From Corynebacterium kalidii (GTDB taxonomy: Bacteria > Actinomycetota > Actinomycetes > Mycobacteriales > Mycobacteriaceae): a stretch of 64,000 bases of DNA. Shown here piece by piece: positions 17,671 through 27,287 of the stretch. Every line of letters starts with the position of its first letter. Position 1 is the first letter of the stretch. The position numbers and the translations under genes were made by a program. Where the stretch lies: assembly GCF_022869005.1 (NCBI RefSeq), contig NZ_JALIEA010000017.1:124001-188000 (forward strand), in the 5' to 3' direction. The notes beneath the pieces were generated by a model. It was given only the letters and a program-made list of their open reading frames with translations, had not been told where the DNA came from and ran no database searches.

Positions 17671-20433
17671 ATGCTGACCTTCAGGTCTCTCACACTGTCC
17701 CATGTCGCGGGGGTCACCCACGCCCACCTGGAGTTCCCCGCCAGCGGGGTGCTGGTCGTGCACGGACCCAATGAGGTAGGGAAGTCGACCCTGCTCCGCG
17801 CGATACGTCTTCTCCTGGACGACACGCCCACCAGTTCCCGGAAACGGGAAGTCAAGGCACTCAAGGACGTGGGTGCGGACGAACCGACGACGATCTCCGC
17901 CGACCTGGCGGTGGGGGACGTCGAACTCCACCTGACCAAAGCCTTCAACAAGGGGTCCGGCCGGTGTGAGCTCCGGGTGACGGCACCCCGTGCCGAGAGC
18001 CTGACCGGCAGGGAGGCATCGGACCGGTTCGCCGAGATCATGCGTGGAGAGGTCGACACCGACCTGCTCGACGCCTTGACCGTGGAGCAGGGTGCGAGTC
18101 TCGACCAGCTCGCGGCCGCAGGCCTGGGCCCGTTGGAACGTGCCCTCAGCGGGAGTCCGGGAGAGGGCAATGGCACGGGCGACGGCTCCGTGGCCGACCA
18201 CCGGGACACCGGGGGAGCGGCGGCGCTGGTGGACAGGATCACCGCGGAGCGCGCCCGGTACTTCACCCCGGGCGGCAAGCCGTCGAAGGAGCTCAAGGCG
18301 GCTGTCGACGAGCACTCTGCCGCGCGGGACGAGCACGCGGAGGCGGAGCGGGCGTACGACCAGGCGCAGTCGTTGATCATCGAGCTGGAACGTCTCCGCG
18401 CGGAGAAGGAGGCCGTCAGCCAGCAGGAACCGCAGGCACGTGAGGAGGCGAAGGCCGCCGCCGTCGAGGTGGAGAAGGGGAGGGAACGCCAGCGGAGGAT
18501 CGACGAACGCACCGCCGCGCTGACGGGGGCCCGGCAGACGCTGGAGCTCGCCGAACAGCGCCTGCAGGTCCGGAAGGACCGGGTCTCGGAGCTCGCCGAC
18601 GCCGTGGAGGCGAGCGAGCGTGCCGCAGCCGAGGCCTCGGCAGCCGCGGAGGCGGCCGAGGGGGCCAGGCAGGAGGAGAGCCGGCTGCGGGCCGACCTGG
18701 CGCGGGTGCGGCGGCAGGCCCGGGCCACCACCGCCTTCATCCGCTACCTCGACGCCGTCCAGCGCCGGGACGAGCTGTCGGCGACACTGCGCACGACGCA
18801 GGAACAGCAGGTGGAGGCTGTACGTGTCGCCCGGGAGATCTCGGAGGTCCGTGAACGCATCGACGAGAATCCGGTCACGGCGGAGGTCGCCGCGGCCGTG
18901 GACCGGGCCAGCGCGGAACTGACCAGGGCACAGGGGATCAGGGACGCCTCGGCGACACTCGTCGAACTGAGCGGCCGGGCCGGTGGACGGTTCACCCTCG
19001 ACGGTGAGGAACACGAGCTCGACGAGGCCGCACACCACCTCCGGGTCACCTCGCGTCGGACTCTGCAGCTCGGGGACTTCTCGCTGACGATCACCCCTGC
19101 CCAGGGCACCGGGTCAGGGGAGCAGGGGGACGACCTCACCCAGGACGTCGACCGTGCGGAGAAGCAACTGCAGGCCGCTCTCGCCGACGCGGGGGTCGAG
19201 GATGTCGGGGACGTGACGCAGAAAGCCGGGCAGCGACGCCTGTCGGAGGAACAGCTCGCCGAACTGCGGATCACACTGAGCCAGGCGACCGGTGGGCTCA
19301 GCCTGGAGGAACTGGACCGCTCCATCACGGAGCGCACCCGGGAGGTCCACCGGGCAGAACAGGCGGCCGCCACTGCAAAGGACCTGTTCGTGGCCGAGGA
19401 CCCGGACGGGGACGTCGACCTGCCGGACCTCGACGACTCTGACGGCGAACAACCGACCGACGCGCAGGCGACGACCCCGGTCGACCGGAACGGACTGCTC
19501 CAGCGGGTCGAGGAGTGCGAGATCCGGGCGGACTCCATCCGGGAGGAGCTCGACACCCTGGCACGGACAGGTGCGGCCGCCGTGCTCGACAGCAGGCTAG
19601 AGGAACAGAAGCGGGCGGCGGCCCGCGTGTCCGACCTCGACACCGCCGTGGCGGCGATGAGGAACGAGACCTGTGACGATGCCCTGCAGGCCGCGGTCGA
19701 CGAGGCACACCGTGAGGTCGACGAGGCGAGCGCCGAGCTGGAGAAGCTGACCGCCGAGCTCGACCCCGCCGTCGGGGACCTCGCCACCCTGGAGGGGCTG
19801 CTCGCAGGAGCGGAGGCACGGGTGCAGCGCCTGCGTGAACGCGCCGACGGGATCGGCCACGAGATCTCCCGGGCGAACGGCGCCCTCGGTGAACACAGCG
19901 GGGTGGCTGAACGACTCGAGACAGCCACCGCACGGCTCCACCGGGCACGGCGGGTCGAAGAGCGCGTCACCCGGCAGGCGCAGGCCGCCGATACCCTGTA
20001 CCGGACGGTGCAGCAGGCCAGGGACGATGCACGCCGCCGTTTCGAGGCCCCCTACCGTGCCTCGGTGGAGAGTCTTGCCAGGACCCTCTACGGACGGGCC
20101 GTCAGCATCGAGTTCGACGACGACCTCACCATCTCCCGGCGGGTCCTCGACGCGACCGCACTGGATGCGGCCCAGCTGTCCGGCGGCGCGCGGGAGCAAC
20201 TCGCCATCCTGTCCCGGCTCGCCGTGGCCGACATCGTCGGGCGGGGCGAAGGCGTGCCCGTCGTCATCGACGACGCACTCGGCTTCTCCGACACGTCCCG
20301 GATCCACCGGATGAATGTCGTGCTGTCCCAGTTGGCGAAGACGAACCAGGTCATCGTGCTCACCTGTGACCCGGCCCGGTTCGACAGCGTCCCCGGCGCG
20401 ACGGTGACCTCCATGGCGGAGCTGCGGCAGTAG
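17671..20433 (+). CDS. SbcC/Rad50/YhaN-like AAA ATPase with long coiled coil
   Basis: This 920-residue SMC-type protein has Walker A GPNEVGKST at about residue 32. Long Glu/Ala/Arg-rich coiled-coil arms run from about 210 to 440 and from 520 to 770. The C-terminal half-site has the ABC-type signature LSGGAREQLAIL and Walker B VPVVIDDALGFSD. The middle lacks a clear CxxC zinc hook, which separates it from true Rad50/SbcC. With the preceding metallophosphoesterase it should form an Mre11-Rad50-like nuclease/ATPase that acts on DNA ends; this is inference from family and pairing. The same pair is present in M. tuberculosis as Rv1277-Rv1278. It ends shortly before the terminator of the converging tRNA gene. 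Confidence 0.9.
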   Translation: MLTFRSLTLSHVAGVTHAHLEFPASGVLVVHGPNEVGKSTLLRAIRLLLDDTPTSSRKREVKALKDVGADEPTTISADLAVGDVELHLTKAFNKGSGRCELRVTAPRAESLTGREASDRFAEIMRGEVDTDLLDALTVEQGASLDQLAAAGLGPLERALSGSPGEGNGTGDGSVADHRDTGGAAALVDRITAERARYFTPGGKPSKELKAAVDEHSAARDEHAEAERAYDQAQSLIIELERLRAEKEAVSQQEPQAREEAKAAAVEVEKGRERQRRIDERTAALTGARQTLELAEQRLQVRKDRVSELADAVEASERAAAEASAAAEAAEGARQEESRLRADLARVRRQARATTAFIRYLDAVQRRDELSATLRTTQEQQVEAVRVAREISEVRERIDENPVTAEVAAAVDRASAELTRAQGIRDASATLVELSGRAGGRFTLDGEEHELDEAAHHLRVTSRRTLQLGDFSLTITPAQGTGSGEQGDDLTQDVDRAEKQLQAALADAGVEDVGDVTQKAGQRRLSEEQLAELRITLSQATGGLSLEELDRSITERTREVHRAEQAAATAKDLFVAEDPDGDVDLPDLDDSDGEQPTDAQATTPVDRNGLLQRVEECEIRADSIREELDTLARTGAAAVLDSRLEEQKRAAARVSDLDTAVAAMRNETCDDALQAAVDEAHREVDEASAELEKLTAELDPAVGDLATLEGLLAGAEARVQRLRERADGIGHEISRANGALGEHSGVAERLETATARLHRARRVEERVTRQAQAADTLYRTVQQARDDARRRFEAPYRASVESLARTLYGRAVSIEFDDDLTISRRVLDATALDAAQLSGGAREQLAILSRLAVADIVGRGEGVPVVIDDALGFSDTSRIHRMNVVLSQLAKTNQVIVLTCDPARFDSVPGATVTSMAELRQ

Positions 20434-20460
20434 GTCCGCAGCCGGCCGGGGGCAGCGCCA

Positions 20461-20502
20461 AAAAGCGGCCCTACCACCATCGATGATGGTGGTAGGGCCG
20501 CG
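20461..20502 (-). terminator. Rho-independent terminator of the tRNA-Arg gene
   Basis: A perfect 17-bp stem (20466-20482 with 20486-20502) with a 3-nt loop. Read on the minus strand it is followed by TTTTT, which makes a classical intrinsic terminator just behind the tRNA. On the plus strand the hairpin has no T-run, but it may also block read-through from the ATPase gene. Confidence 0.9.
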
Positions 20503-20509
20503 TTGGAGT

Positions 20510-20582
20510 GCCCCCGAGACGATTCGAACGTCCGACCGCTGGTACCGGAAACCAGTGCTCTATCCCCTGAGCTACGGAGGCA
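20510..20582 (-). tRNA. tRNA-Arg, anticodon CCG
   Basis: A 73-nt cloverleaf on the minus strand. The acceptor stem is GCCTCCG/CGGGGGC with discriminator A (one wobble pair). The D arm is GCTC...GAGC. The anticodon stem CTGGT/ACCAG holds the loop TTCCGGT, so the anticodon is CCG, reading the codon CGG. The T arm is GGACG-TTCGAAT-CGTCT. CCA is not encoded. The gene is transcribed away from argS, which charges this tRNA and starts 99 bp from its 5' end. Confidence 0.96.
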
Positions 20583-20591
20583 ATGCGGTTA

Positions 20592-20597
20592 CTATAG
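20592..20597 (-). promoter_or_regulatory. -10 box of tRNA-Arg
   Basis: TATAGT on the minus strand, 9 nt before the first base of the mature tRNA. A weak -35 (TTGCGG, 20617-20622) lies 19 nt further upstream. Confidence 0.6.
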
Positions 20598-20667
20598 CAC
20601 CGAGGGTCGGTCGTACCGCAAAACCCCCGCACGGGACGCGATTCGTGGTCCGTTCACCCCTCCTTGT

Positions 20668-20673
20668 TACTCT
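20668..20673 (+). promoter_or_regulatory. -10 box of leaderless argS transcript
   Basis: TACTCT followed by 8 nt and the argS GTG. The promoter lies back to back with that of tRNA-Arg in a 99-bp gap. Confidence 0.5.
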
Positions 20674-20681
20674 CGGGGGTT

Positions 20682-22358
20682 GTGACTCCAGCTGAACTCG
20701 CCTCCATCATCACCGAGACCACCCGCAGCGTCCTGACCGCGCATGATCTCGACCCCGCCGTCGTGCCGGACCTCGCCACCGTGGAACGTCCCCGCAATCC
20801 GGAACACGGCGACTACGCCACCAACATCGCGCTGCAGACCGCGAAGAAGGCGGGCACCAACCCGCGCGACCTCGCCACGTGGCTGGCCGAGGACCTCGGT
20901 CGTGTCGACGGCATCGACGAGGCGTCCGTGGCAGGGCCCGGGTTCATCAACATCCGGCTGGCCGCCGACGCCCAGGGCAAGCTCGTCGCCGAGATCATCG
21001 AGGCCGGCGACTCCTACGGCACCGGCGACGACTACGCCGCCCAGCGCATCAACCTGGAGTTCGTCTCCGCCAACCCCACCGGCCCCATCCACCTCGGGGG
21101 CACGCGTTGGGCGGCCGTCGGCGACTCCCTCGGCAGGATCCTGACCGCCCGCGGTGCGGCGGTGACCCGCGAGTACTACTTCAACGACCACGGGACCCAG
21201 ATCGACCGTTTCGCGCGCTCCCTGGTCGCCGCGGCGAAGAACGAGCCCGCCCCGGAGGACGGGTACGGCGGCGAGTACATCTCCGACATCGCCGACCAGG
21301 TCATCGAGGCTGTGCCGGACTGGGCCGACAACGACGACGCCACGGTCCAGGAGATCTTCCGCTCCCACGGCGTGGAGCTGATGTTCGCCCACATCAAGCG
21401 GACCCTGGCGGAGTTCGGCACGGAGTTCGACGTCTACTTCCACGAGAACGCCTTGTTCGACTCCGGCGCCGTGGACAAGGCCATCGCCACCTTGAAGGAG
21501 AACGGCAACCTCTACGAGGCCGACGGCGCGTGGTGGCTGCGCTCCTCGGAGTTCGGCGACGACAAGGACCGGGTCGTCATCAAGTCGGACGGCAACGCCG
21601 CCTACATCGCGGGCGACATCGCCTACATCGCCGACAAGATCGACCGCGGGCACAACCTGTGCATCTACATGCTCGGCGCCGACCACCACGGCTACATCGC
21701 CCGGCTCAAGGCCGCCGCCTCCGCCCTCGGCTACGACGCTGACCAGGTGGAGGTGCTCATCGGCCAGATGGTCAACCTGGTGCGCGACGGCCAGGCGGTG
21801 CGCATGTCGAAGCGCGCCGGCACCGTGATCACCCTCGACGACCTCGTCGAGGCGATCGGCGTCGACGCCGCCCGCTACGCACTGATCCGGACGTCGGTCG
21901 ACTCCTCGCTCGACATCGACATGGGCCTGTGGGCCAGCGAGACCAGCGACAACCCCGTCTACTACGTCCAGTACGGCCACGCCCGCCTGTGCTCGTTGCA
22001 GCGCAAGGCCGCCGAGACCGGTGTCGGGCTCCCCGACGACCTGTCCACCCTGGACTTCTCCCTGCTCGACCACGACCGCGAGGGCGACCTCATCCGTACC
22101 CTCGGTGAGTTCCCCGGGGTCGTCGCCACGGCGGCGGAGCTGCGCGAACCGCACCGCATCGCCCGCTACGCCGAACAGCTGGCCGGGACCTTCCACCGCT
22201 TCTACGACTCCTGCCAGGTCCTGCCGAAGTCCGGCGAGCCCACCGGCGAGGAGGCCGCCCCGGTGTTCGTGGTGCGCCTGGCACTGGCCGACGCCACCCG
22301 CCGTGTCCTCGCCAACGCCCTGGGGCTCCTCGGCGTCTCCGCACCAGAGAGGATGTGA
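20682..22358 (+). CDS. argS: Arginyl-tRNA synthetase
   Basis: This 558-residue class I synthetase charges tRNA-Arg. The N-terminal Add1 domain is followed by [20 protein letters not shown], which holds the HIGH-type motif [18 protein letters not shown] and the KMSKS-like VRMSKRAGT follow, and a helical anticodon-binding domain ends the protein ([20 protein letters not shown]). The frame is open to a TTG at 20664, but GTG 20682 matches the family start ([13 protein letters not shown]) and sits 8 nt after a -10 box. lysA follows after 9 bp, and the argS-lysA operon is well known in corynebacteria. Corresponds to Rv1292. Confidence 0.97.
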   Translation: MTPAELASIITETTRSVLTAHDLDPAVVPDLATVERPRNPEHGDYATNIALQTAKKAGTNPRDLATWLAEDLGRVDGIDEASVAGPGFINIRLAADAQGKLVAEIIEAGDSYGTGDDYAAQRINLEFVSANPTGPIHLGGTRWAAVGDSLGRILTARGAAVTREYYFNDHGTQIDRFARSLVAAAKNEPAPEDGYGGEYISDIADQVIEAVPDWADNDDATVQEIFRSHGVELMFAHIKRTLAEFGTEFDVYFHENALFDSGAVDKAIATLKENGNLYEADGAWWLRSSEFGDDKDRVVIKSDGNAAYIAGDIAYIADKIDRGHNLCIYMLGADHHGYIARLKAAASALGYDADQVEVLIGQMVNLVRDGQAVRMSKRAGTVITLDDLVEAIGVDAARYALIRTSVDSSLDIDMGLWASETSDNPVYYVQYGHARLCSLQRKAAETGVGLPDDLSTLDFSLLDHDREGDLIRTLGEFPGVVATAAELREPHRIARYAEQLAGTFHRFYDSCQVLPKSGEPTGEEAAPVFVVRLALADATRRVLANALGLLGVSAPERM

Positions 22359-22367
22359 CGGTCGACC

Positions 22368-23777
22368 ATGGACCCCAACGTCCACCTGCCCCAGGTCCCG
22401 CTGCGTAAGCGCACCGAGACACTGGAGGACTTCAACAAGATCCCGGCCCACGTCTTCCCCGCCTCCGCCGGCCGCGCGGAGGACGGTGAACTGGTGATCG
22501 CGGGTAACCGCGTCACCGAGTTGGCCGAGCGCCACGGCACCGCCGTCTTTGTCATGGACGAAGCCGACTTCCGTGCCCGGTGCCGACGCCTGGCCGCCGC
22601 CTTCGGGGGCGGGGAGCGGGTGCACTACGCCTCGAAGGCATTCCTGTCGCGCACCGTGTGCCGGTGGGCGGCGGAGGAGGGCCTCGCCCTCGACGTGGCA
22701 AGCCACGGTGAGCTGTCCGTGGCCCTGGCCGCGGGCTTCCCGGCGGAACGCATCACCGTGCACGGCAACAACAAGAGCCCGGAGTTCATCGCCGCGGCGG
22801 TGGAGGCGGGCGTCGAACTCATCGTGATCGACTCGCTCGAGGAGATCGGCCGGGTCGCCGAGGCCGCACGCAGCCAGGGACGGGTCCAGGACGTCCTGGT
22901 GCGGGTGAAGCCGGGGGTCCACGCCGACACCCACGAGTTCATCGCCACCAGCCACGAGGACCAGAAGTTCGGGTTCTCCCTGGCCTCCGGTTCCGCGGAG
23001 AACGCCTGCCTGACCTGTCTGTCCACCGAGGGGCTGCGGCTGCGCGGGCTACACTGCCATGTCGGTTCGCAGGTCTTCGAGGCCGACGGTTTCGCCCTGG
23101 CGGCCGACCGGCTGCTGGGCCTGTGGGCCCGGTTGGTCAGCGGCGGCGACGGTGACGGTTCCGACGCCGACCGGGCCGCACTCGACATCCTCGACCTGGG
23201 TGGCGGGTACGGCATCGCCTACACGCCCGACCAGGAGGCCCTCGACGTCGAGGAGGTCGCCGGTGACCTCCTGTCCCGGGTGGCGGCGAAGGCAGAGTCC
23301 TACGGTGTCGACGCCCCGGTGGTCAACGTCGAGCCGGGCCGCGCCGTCGTCGGTCCCTCGGCGGTGACGGTCTACCGGGTCGGCACGGTCAAGGACGTCC
23401 ACACCTCCGACGACACCGTGCGCCGGTACATCTCCGTCGACGGCGGGATGAGCGACAACATCCGCCCGGCGCTCTACCAGGCGGAGTACGACTGCCGGCT
23501 GGCCAACCGGCTGTCCACCGGTGATCTGGTCCCCACCCGCGTGGTCGGCAGTCACTGCGAGTCCGGAGACATCCTGGTCAACGACGCGTTGATGCCGGAC
23601 GACATCGTCCCCGGCGACCTGCTCGTGATCCCGGCGACCGGCGCCTACTGCTACATGATGTCCTCCAGGTACAACATGATGCTCCGCCCGCCGGTGGTCG
23701 TCGCCGCGGACGGGACGTCGCGGGTGATGATCCGCCGGGAGACGGTAGAGGACGTCCTGGCGCTGGAGAATTTCTGA
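22368..23777 (+). CDS. lysA: Diaminopimelate decarboxylase
   Basis: This 469-residue PLP enzyme is of fold type III and makes L-lysine from meso-diaminopimelate, the last step of the pathway. The PLP lysine is in VHYASKAFL. Other landmarks are [27 protein letters not shown] and the catalytic-Cys motif SHCESGDIL from the partner subunit. Length and order fit the corynebacterial and mycobacterial enzymes (Rv1293). It is the second gene of the argS-lysA operon. Because the cell wall also needs diaminopimelate, this step sets how much goes to protein synthesis. A 65-bp gap with more A/T separates it from hom. Confidence 0.97.
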   Translation: MDPNVHLPQVPLRKRTETLEDFNKIPAHVFPASAGRAEDGELVIAGNRVTELAERHGTAVFVMDEADFRARCRRLAAAFGGGERVHYASKAFLSRTVCRWAAEEGLALDVASHGELSVALAAGFPAERITVHGNNKSPEFIAAAVEAGVELIVIDSLEEIGRVAEAARSQGRVQDVLVRVKPGVHADTHEFIATSHEDQKFGFSLASGSAENACLTCLSTEGLRLRGLHCHVGSQVFEADGFALAADRLLGLWARLVSGGDGDGSDADRAALDILDLGGGYGIAYTPDQEALDVEEVAGDLLSRVAAKAESYGVDAPVVNVEPGRAVVGPSAVTVYRVGTVKDVHTSDDTVRRYISVDGGMSDNIRPALYQAEYDCRLANRLSTGDLVPTRVVGSHCESGDILVNDALMPDDIVPGDLLVIPATGAYCYMMSSRYNMMLRPPVVVAADGTSRVMIRRETVEDVLALENF

Positions 23778-23842
23778 TGGTTTATCATCAGGAAAACGAA
23801 CATTCACACGTAAACCCAACACGAGACCACTTCGGGAGAGTA

Positions 23843-25168
23843 ATGGCTGATCAGGCTGACAATAATGCCGCCGCGCCCACCGTAGGCGTAGCGCTGCTGG
23901 GTATGGGAACCGTCGGTACCGAGGTTCTGCGGATCCTCCAGGAGGACGCACAGGACTTCACCGCCCGTACCGGTGGACCCATCGAGGTCCGCGGTATCGC
24001 CGTGTCCGACCTGACGAAGCCCCGCCCGGGCGTGCCCGCCGAACTGCTCACCGACGACGCGGTGGGCCTGGTCAAGCGCGACGACATCGACCTGGTCATC
24101 GAGGTGATCGGTGGCATCGACTACCCGCGCACCGTGGTGCTGTCCGCGCTGCGGGCCGGGAAGTCGGTCGTCACCGCGAACAAGGCACTGGTCGCCGCGC
24201 ACTCCGCGGAACTGTCGGAGGCGGCGGACTCCTCCGGGGCCGACCTCTTCTTCGAGGCCGCGGTCGCCGCCGCGATCCCGGTGGTGGGTCCCCTGCGGCG
24301 TTCCCTGGCCGGCGACCGGGTCAACCAGGTCATGGGCATCGTGAACGGCACCACGAACTTCATCCTCGACGCGATGTACAAGCGTGGCGCCTCCTACGAC
24401 GAGATGCTCGCCGAGGCCACCGCCCTGGGCTACGCCGAGGCGGACCCCTCGGCGGACGTCGACGGTTACGACGCCGCCTCGAAGGCCGCCATCCTGGCGT
24501 CGCTGGCCTTCCACTCCCAGGTCGGCAGCTCGGACGTCCACGTCGAGGGCATCCGGTCGATCACCAAGGCCGACATCGAGGCGGCGAAGGCCGCGGGCTG
24601 CACCATCAAGCTGCTGGCGATCTGTGAGCGCATGGTGGACGACAACGGCGCCGAGTCGGTCTCGGCACGGGTGTACCCGGCCCTGATCCCGCTGGACCAC
24701 CCGCTGTCCAGTGTCAGCGAGTCCTTCAACGCCATCTTCGTGGTCGCCGAGTACGCCGGCCGGCTGATGTTCTACGGCAACGGCGCCGGGGGAAACCCGA
24801 CGGCCTCCGCCGTGCTCGGCGACGTGGTCGCCGCCGCACGCAATATCGTGCACGGGGGACGTGCCCCGGGGATGTCCACCTACGCCGACCTCCCCGTCGG
24901 GGACTTCGGTTCGGTGCGCACCCGCTACCACGTCGACATGGTCGTCGACGACCGTCCCGGCGTCCTGGCGGAGGTCGCCTCGACGTTCTCCGGGCAGGGC
25001 GTGTCGCTCAAGACCGTCCGGCAGGAGGACGCCGGTGACGCCGGGGCACGCCTGGTCGTCATCACCCACCACGCCGCCGAGAGCGACCTGGAGTCGACGG
25101 TGGACAACCTCAAGAACAATGACGCCGTGAAGGCCGTCAACAGCGTGATCCGAATGGAAGGCAACTGA
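23843..25168 (+). CDS. hom: Homoserine dehydrogenase
   Basis: This 441-residue enzyme reduces aspartate semialdehyde to homoserine, the branch to threonine, isoleucine and methionine. The Rossmann motif is [13 protein letters not shown], and the catalytic core contains [12 protein letters not shown] and [13 protein letters not shown]-terminal ACT domain (about 360-440, starting [17 protein letters not shown]) is the site of threonine feedback control in C. glutamicum. The frame is open from 23777, but the ATG at 23843 follows GGGAG at the right distance and gives the family N-terminus. The AT-richer 65 bp upstream may hold a separate hom promoter, as in C. glutamicum. It overlaps thrC by one base (TGATG). 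Confidence 0.96.
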   Translation: MADQADNNAAAPTVGVALLGMGTVGTEVLRILQEDAQDFTARTGGPIEVRGIAVSDLTKPRPGVPAELLTDDAVGLVKRDDIDLVIEVIGGIDYPRTVVLSALRAGKSVVTANKALVAAHSAELSEAADSSGADLFFEAAVAAAIPVVGPLRRSLAGDRVNQVMGIVNGTTNFILDAMYKRGASYDEMLAEATALGYAEADPSADVDGYDAASKAAILASLAFHSQVGSSDVHVEGIRSITKADIEAAKAAGCTIKLLAICERMVDDNGAESVSARVYPALIPLDHPLSSVSESFNAIFVVAEYAGRLMFYGNGAGGNPTASAVLGDVVAAARNIVHGGRAPGMSTYADLPVGDFGSVRTRYHVDMVVDDRPGVLAEVASTFSGQGVSLKTVRQEDAGDAGARLVVITHHAAESDLESTVDNLKNNDAVKAVNSVIRMEGN

Positions 25169-26250
25169 TGACCGAAAACCGCACCCCGGTGCTCCACCAC
25201 TGGACCGGCCTGATCAACGAGTACCGTGCGTGGATGCCGTTCGCCGCGGACTGGGAGCCGGTGACCCTCAACGAGGGTGGTACCCCGCTGATCAGGGCGA
25301 ACTACATTTCCGAGCTCACCGGGTGCGATGTCTGGCTGAAGGTCGAGGGCGCCAACCCCACCGGGTCCTTCAAGGACCGCGGGATGACCGTGGCCGTCAC
25401 GGACGCCGTCCACGCCGGGAAGAAGGTGCTGATGTGCGCCTCCACCGGCAACACCTCCGCCTCCGCCGCGGCCTACGCCGCCCGTGCCGGGATCGCCTCG
25501 GCCGTGCTGATCCCGGAGGGCAAGATCGCCCAGGGCAAGCTCTCGCAGGCGGTGATGCACGGTGCGAAGATCATCCAGGTGCGCGGGAACTTCGACGACT
25601 GCCTGGAGCTGGTGCGCAAGACGACGACGGACTTCCCGGAGATCGCACTGGTCAACTCGGTCAACCCGATGCGTATCGAGGGACAGAAGACCGCGGCCTT
25701 CGAGGTCGTCGACGCGCTCGGCGACGCCCCCGACATCCACGCCCTGCCGGTCGGTAACGCCGGGAACATCACCGCCTACTGGAAGGGCTACTCGGAGTAC
25801 GCCGAGGCCGGGCTCGCCACGAAGCGCCCGTTGATGCTGGGCGTCCAGGCTGCCGGGGCAGCACCGCTGGTGAACGGCGAGCCGGTGCTCGAGCCCGAGA
25901 CCGTCGCCACGGCGATCCGGATCGGTAACCCGGCGTCCTGGCACCAGGCCGTGGCCGCCAAGGAGGAGTCCGGTGGATCCTTCCGCGCCGCGACGGACGA
26001 GAAGATCCTCGAGGCCTACCGTCTCATCGCCGCGCGCGAAGGCGTCTTCGTCGAGCCGGCGTCCGCGTCGTCGGTGGCGGGCCTGCTCGCCGCACACGCC
26101 GAAGGGTCCGTCGCCCCGGGCCAGCGGGTGGTCTGCACGGTCACCGGTCACGGTCTGAAGGACCCGACGACCGCCCTGAGCGAGATGCCGGAGCCGACCC
26201 CGATCGACGTCGACACCAACGCGGTCGCCGAGGCCCTGGACCTCGCATGA
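25168..26250 (+). CDS. thrC: Threonine synthase, short mycobacterial type
   Basis: This 360-residue PLP enzyme of fold type II converts O-phosphohomoserine to threonine. The substrate/PLP loop reads [10 protein letters not shown], and the PLP lysine is in [28 protein letters not shown] and the phosphate-binding [14 protein letters not shown] follow. Length and motifs match the compact M. tuberculosis ThrC (Rv1295) rather than the roughly 480-residue form of C. glutamicum, whose thrC lies elsewhere on the chromosome. Here the gene lies between hom and thrB with overlaps on both sides (1 bp and 4 bp), so the three proteins are translated from one message. Confidence 0.95.
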   Translation: MTENRTPVLHHWTGLINEYRAWMPFAADWEPVTLNEGGTPLIRANYISELTGCDVWLKVEGANPTGSFKDRGMTVAVTDAVHAGKKVLMCASTGNTSASAAAYAARAGIASAVLIPEGKIAQGKLSQAVMHGAKIIQVRGNFDDCLELVRKTTTDFPEIALVNSVNPMRIEGQKTAAFEVVDALGDAPDIHALPVGNAGNITAYWKGYSEYAEAGLATKRPLMLGVQAAGAAPLVNGEPVLEPETVATAIRIGNPASWHQAVAAKEESGGSFRAATDEKILEAYRLIAAREGVFVEPASASSVAGLLAAHAEGSVAPGQRVVCTVTGHGLKDPTTALSEMPEPTPIDVDTNAVAEALDLA

Positions 26251-27191
26251 TGTCCGGTTCGACGATCGCCCCCGGCCGTCGCGTCACTGTCACGGTACCG
26301 GCGTCCACCGCGAACCTCGGCCCCGGCTTCGACACCCTGGGCCTGGCCGTCGGCCTGTACGACACCGTGGAGGTCGAGGCGACCGACGCGGGCCTGGACA
26401 TCTCGGTGCACGGTGAAGGCGAGGGCGAGGTCCCCCTCGACGAGCGCCACCTGGTGGTCCGTGCGCTGCGTGCGGGGCTCCACGAGGCCGGCGTCAGCGT
26501 CGGCGGGCTGCGTATCGTGTGCCACAACAGCATCCCGCACTCGCGGGGTCTGGGGTCCTCCGCGGCGGCCGCGGTCGCCGGTGTGGCGGCGGCGAGCGGA
26601 CTCGCCGGCGGTGAGCACCCGACCGGTGCGCTCGACGACGACACCCTGATCCAGTTGTCCTCCGCGTTCGAGGGACACCCGGACAACGCCGCGGCCTGCG
26701 TGCTCGGCGGGGGAGTGGTCTCCTGGACCAATATCCCGGTGGACGGACGTAGCGCACCCGAGTACCACGCTGTCGCGGTACCGGTGCACCCCGAGGTGTC
26801 GGCGACCGCGCTGATCCCGGACTTCCACGCCTCGACCGAAGCGGTGCGCAGGGTGCTGCCCAGCGACGTCTCCCACCAGGACGCCCGGTTCAACGTCTCC
26901 CGTGCGGCGTTGCTGCCCCTGGCGTTGAGCTCGTACCCGGAGCTGCTGTGGGAGGCGACACGTGACCGCCTGCACCAGCCCTACCGTGCCGAGGTCCTGC
27001 CGGTGACCACCGAGTGGGTCAACCGGTTGCGCAACCTGGGTTTCCCGGCGTTCCTGTCCGGTGCCGGGCCCACCGTGATGGTCCTGTCGACCTCGAGCGT
27101 GGACGCCGCCCTGCTGGACGAGGCCCGCAGCCGCGGCATCGCCGTCCTGGAGACCGGCGTGGGCCGACGCGCATCGGTCGAGGTCGGCTGA
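26247..27191 (+). CDS. thrB: Homoserine kinase
   Basis: This 314-residue GHMP-family kinase phosphorylates homoserine, giving the substrate of ThrC. The N-terminal motif [19 protein letters not shown] and the ATP-binding loop [17 protein letters not shown] are diagnostic, and the C-terminal [11 protein letters not shown] completes the fold. The ATG at 26247 overlaps the thrC stop (ATGATG), giving coupled translation; the second ATG, one codon later, is equally possible. It is the last gene of the operon. A hairpin follows and the acyl-CoA synthetase gene converges on it. Confidence 0.96.
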   Translation: MMSGSTIAPGRRVTVTVPASTANLGPGFDTLGLAVGLYDTVEVEATDAGLDISVHGEGEGEVPLDERHLVVRALRAGLHEAGVSVGGLRIVCHNSIPHSRGLGSSAAAAVAGVAAASGLAGGEHPTGALDDDTLIQLSSAFEGHPDNAAACVLGGGVVSWTNIPVDGRSAPEYHAVAVPVHPEVSATALIPDFHASTEAVRRVLPSDVSHQDARFNVSRAALLPLALSSYPELLWEATRDRLHQPYRAEVLPVTTEWVNRLRNLGFPAFLSGAGPTVMVLSTSSVDAALLDEARSRGIAVLETGVGRRASVEVG

Positions 27192-27225
27192 CCGCAGCAC
27201 CAGTCACCCTGTGGCCGGGCCCCGG

Positions 27226-27267
27226 AGGCGCCCGGCGGCAGGGTCCTGTCGGGCCCTGCCGGCGCCT
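27226..27267. terminator. Hairpin between convergent thrB and acyl-CoA synthetase genes
   Basis: AGGCGCC plus GGCAGGG pair with CCCTGCC plus GGCGCCT, with a 4-nt bulge on the left arm and a 10-nt loop: 14 pairs in all. There is no T-run on either side. Its position between two converging genes supports a bidirectional terminator of the U-less actinobacterial kind. Confidence 0.5.
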
Positions 27268-27287
27268 AGCGGGGACTCACCGGGAGC

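Noticed and set aside
20461..20502. The 17-bp palindrome as an attachment or recombination site next to the tRNA
   Set aside because: The T-run on the minus strand directly behind the tRNA explains it as an intrinsic terminator. There is no integrase and no repeat of the tRNA end nearby.
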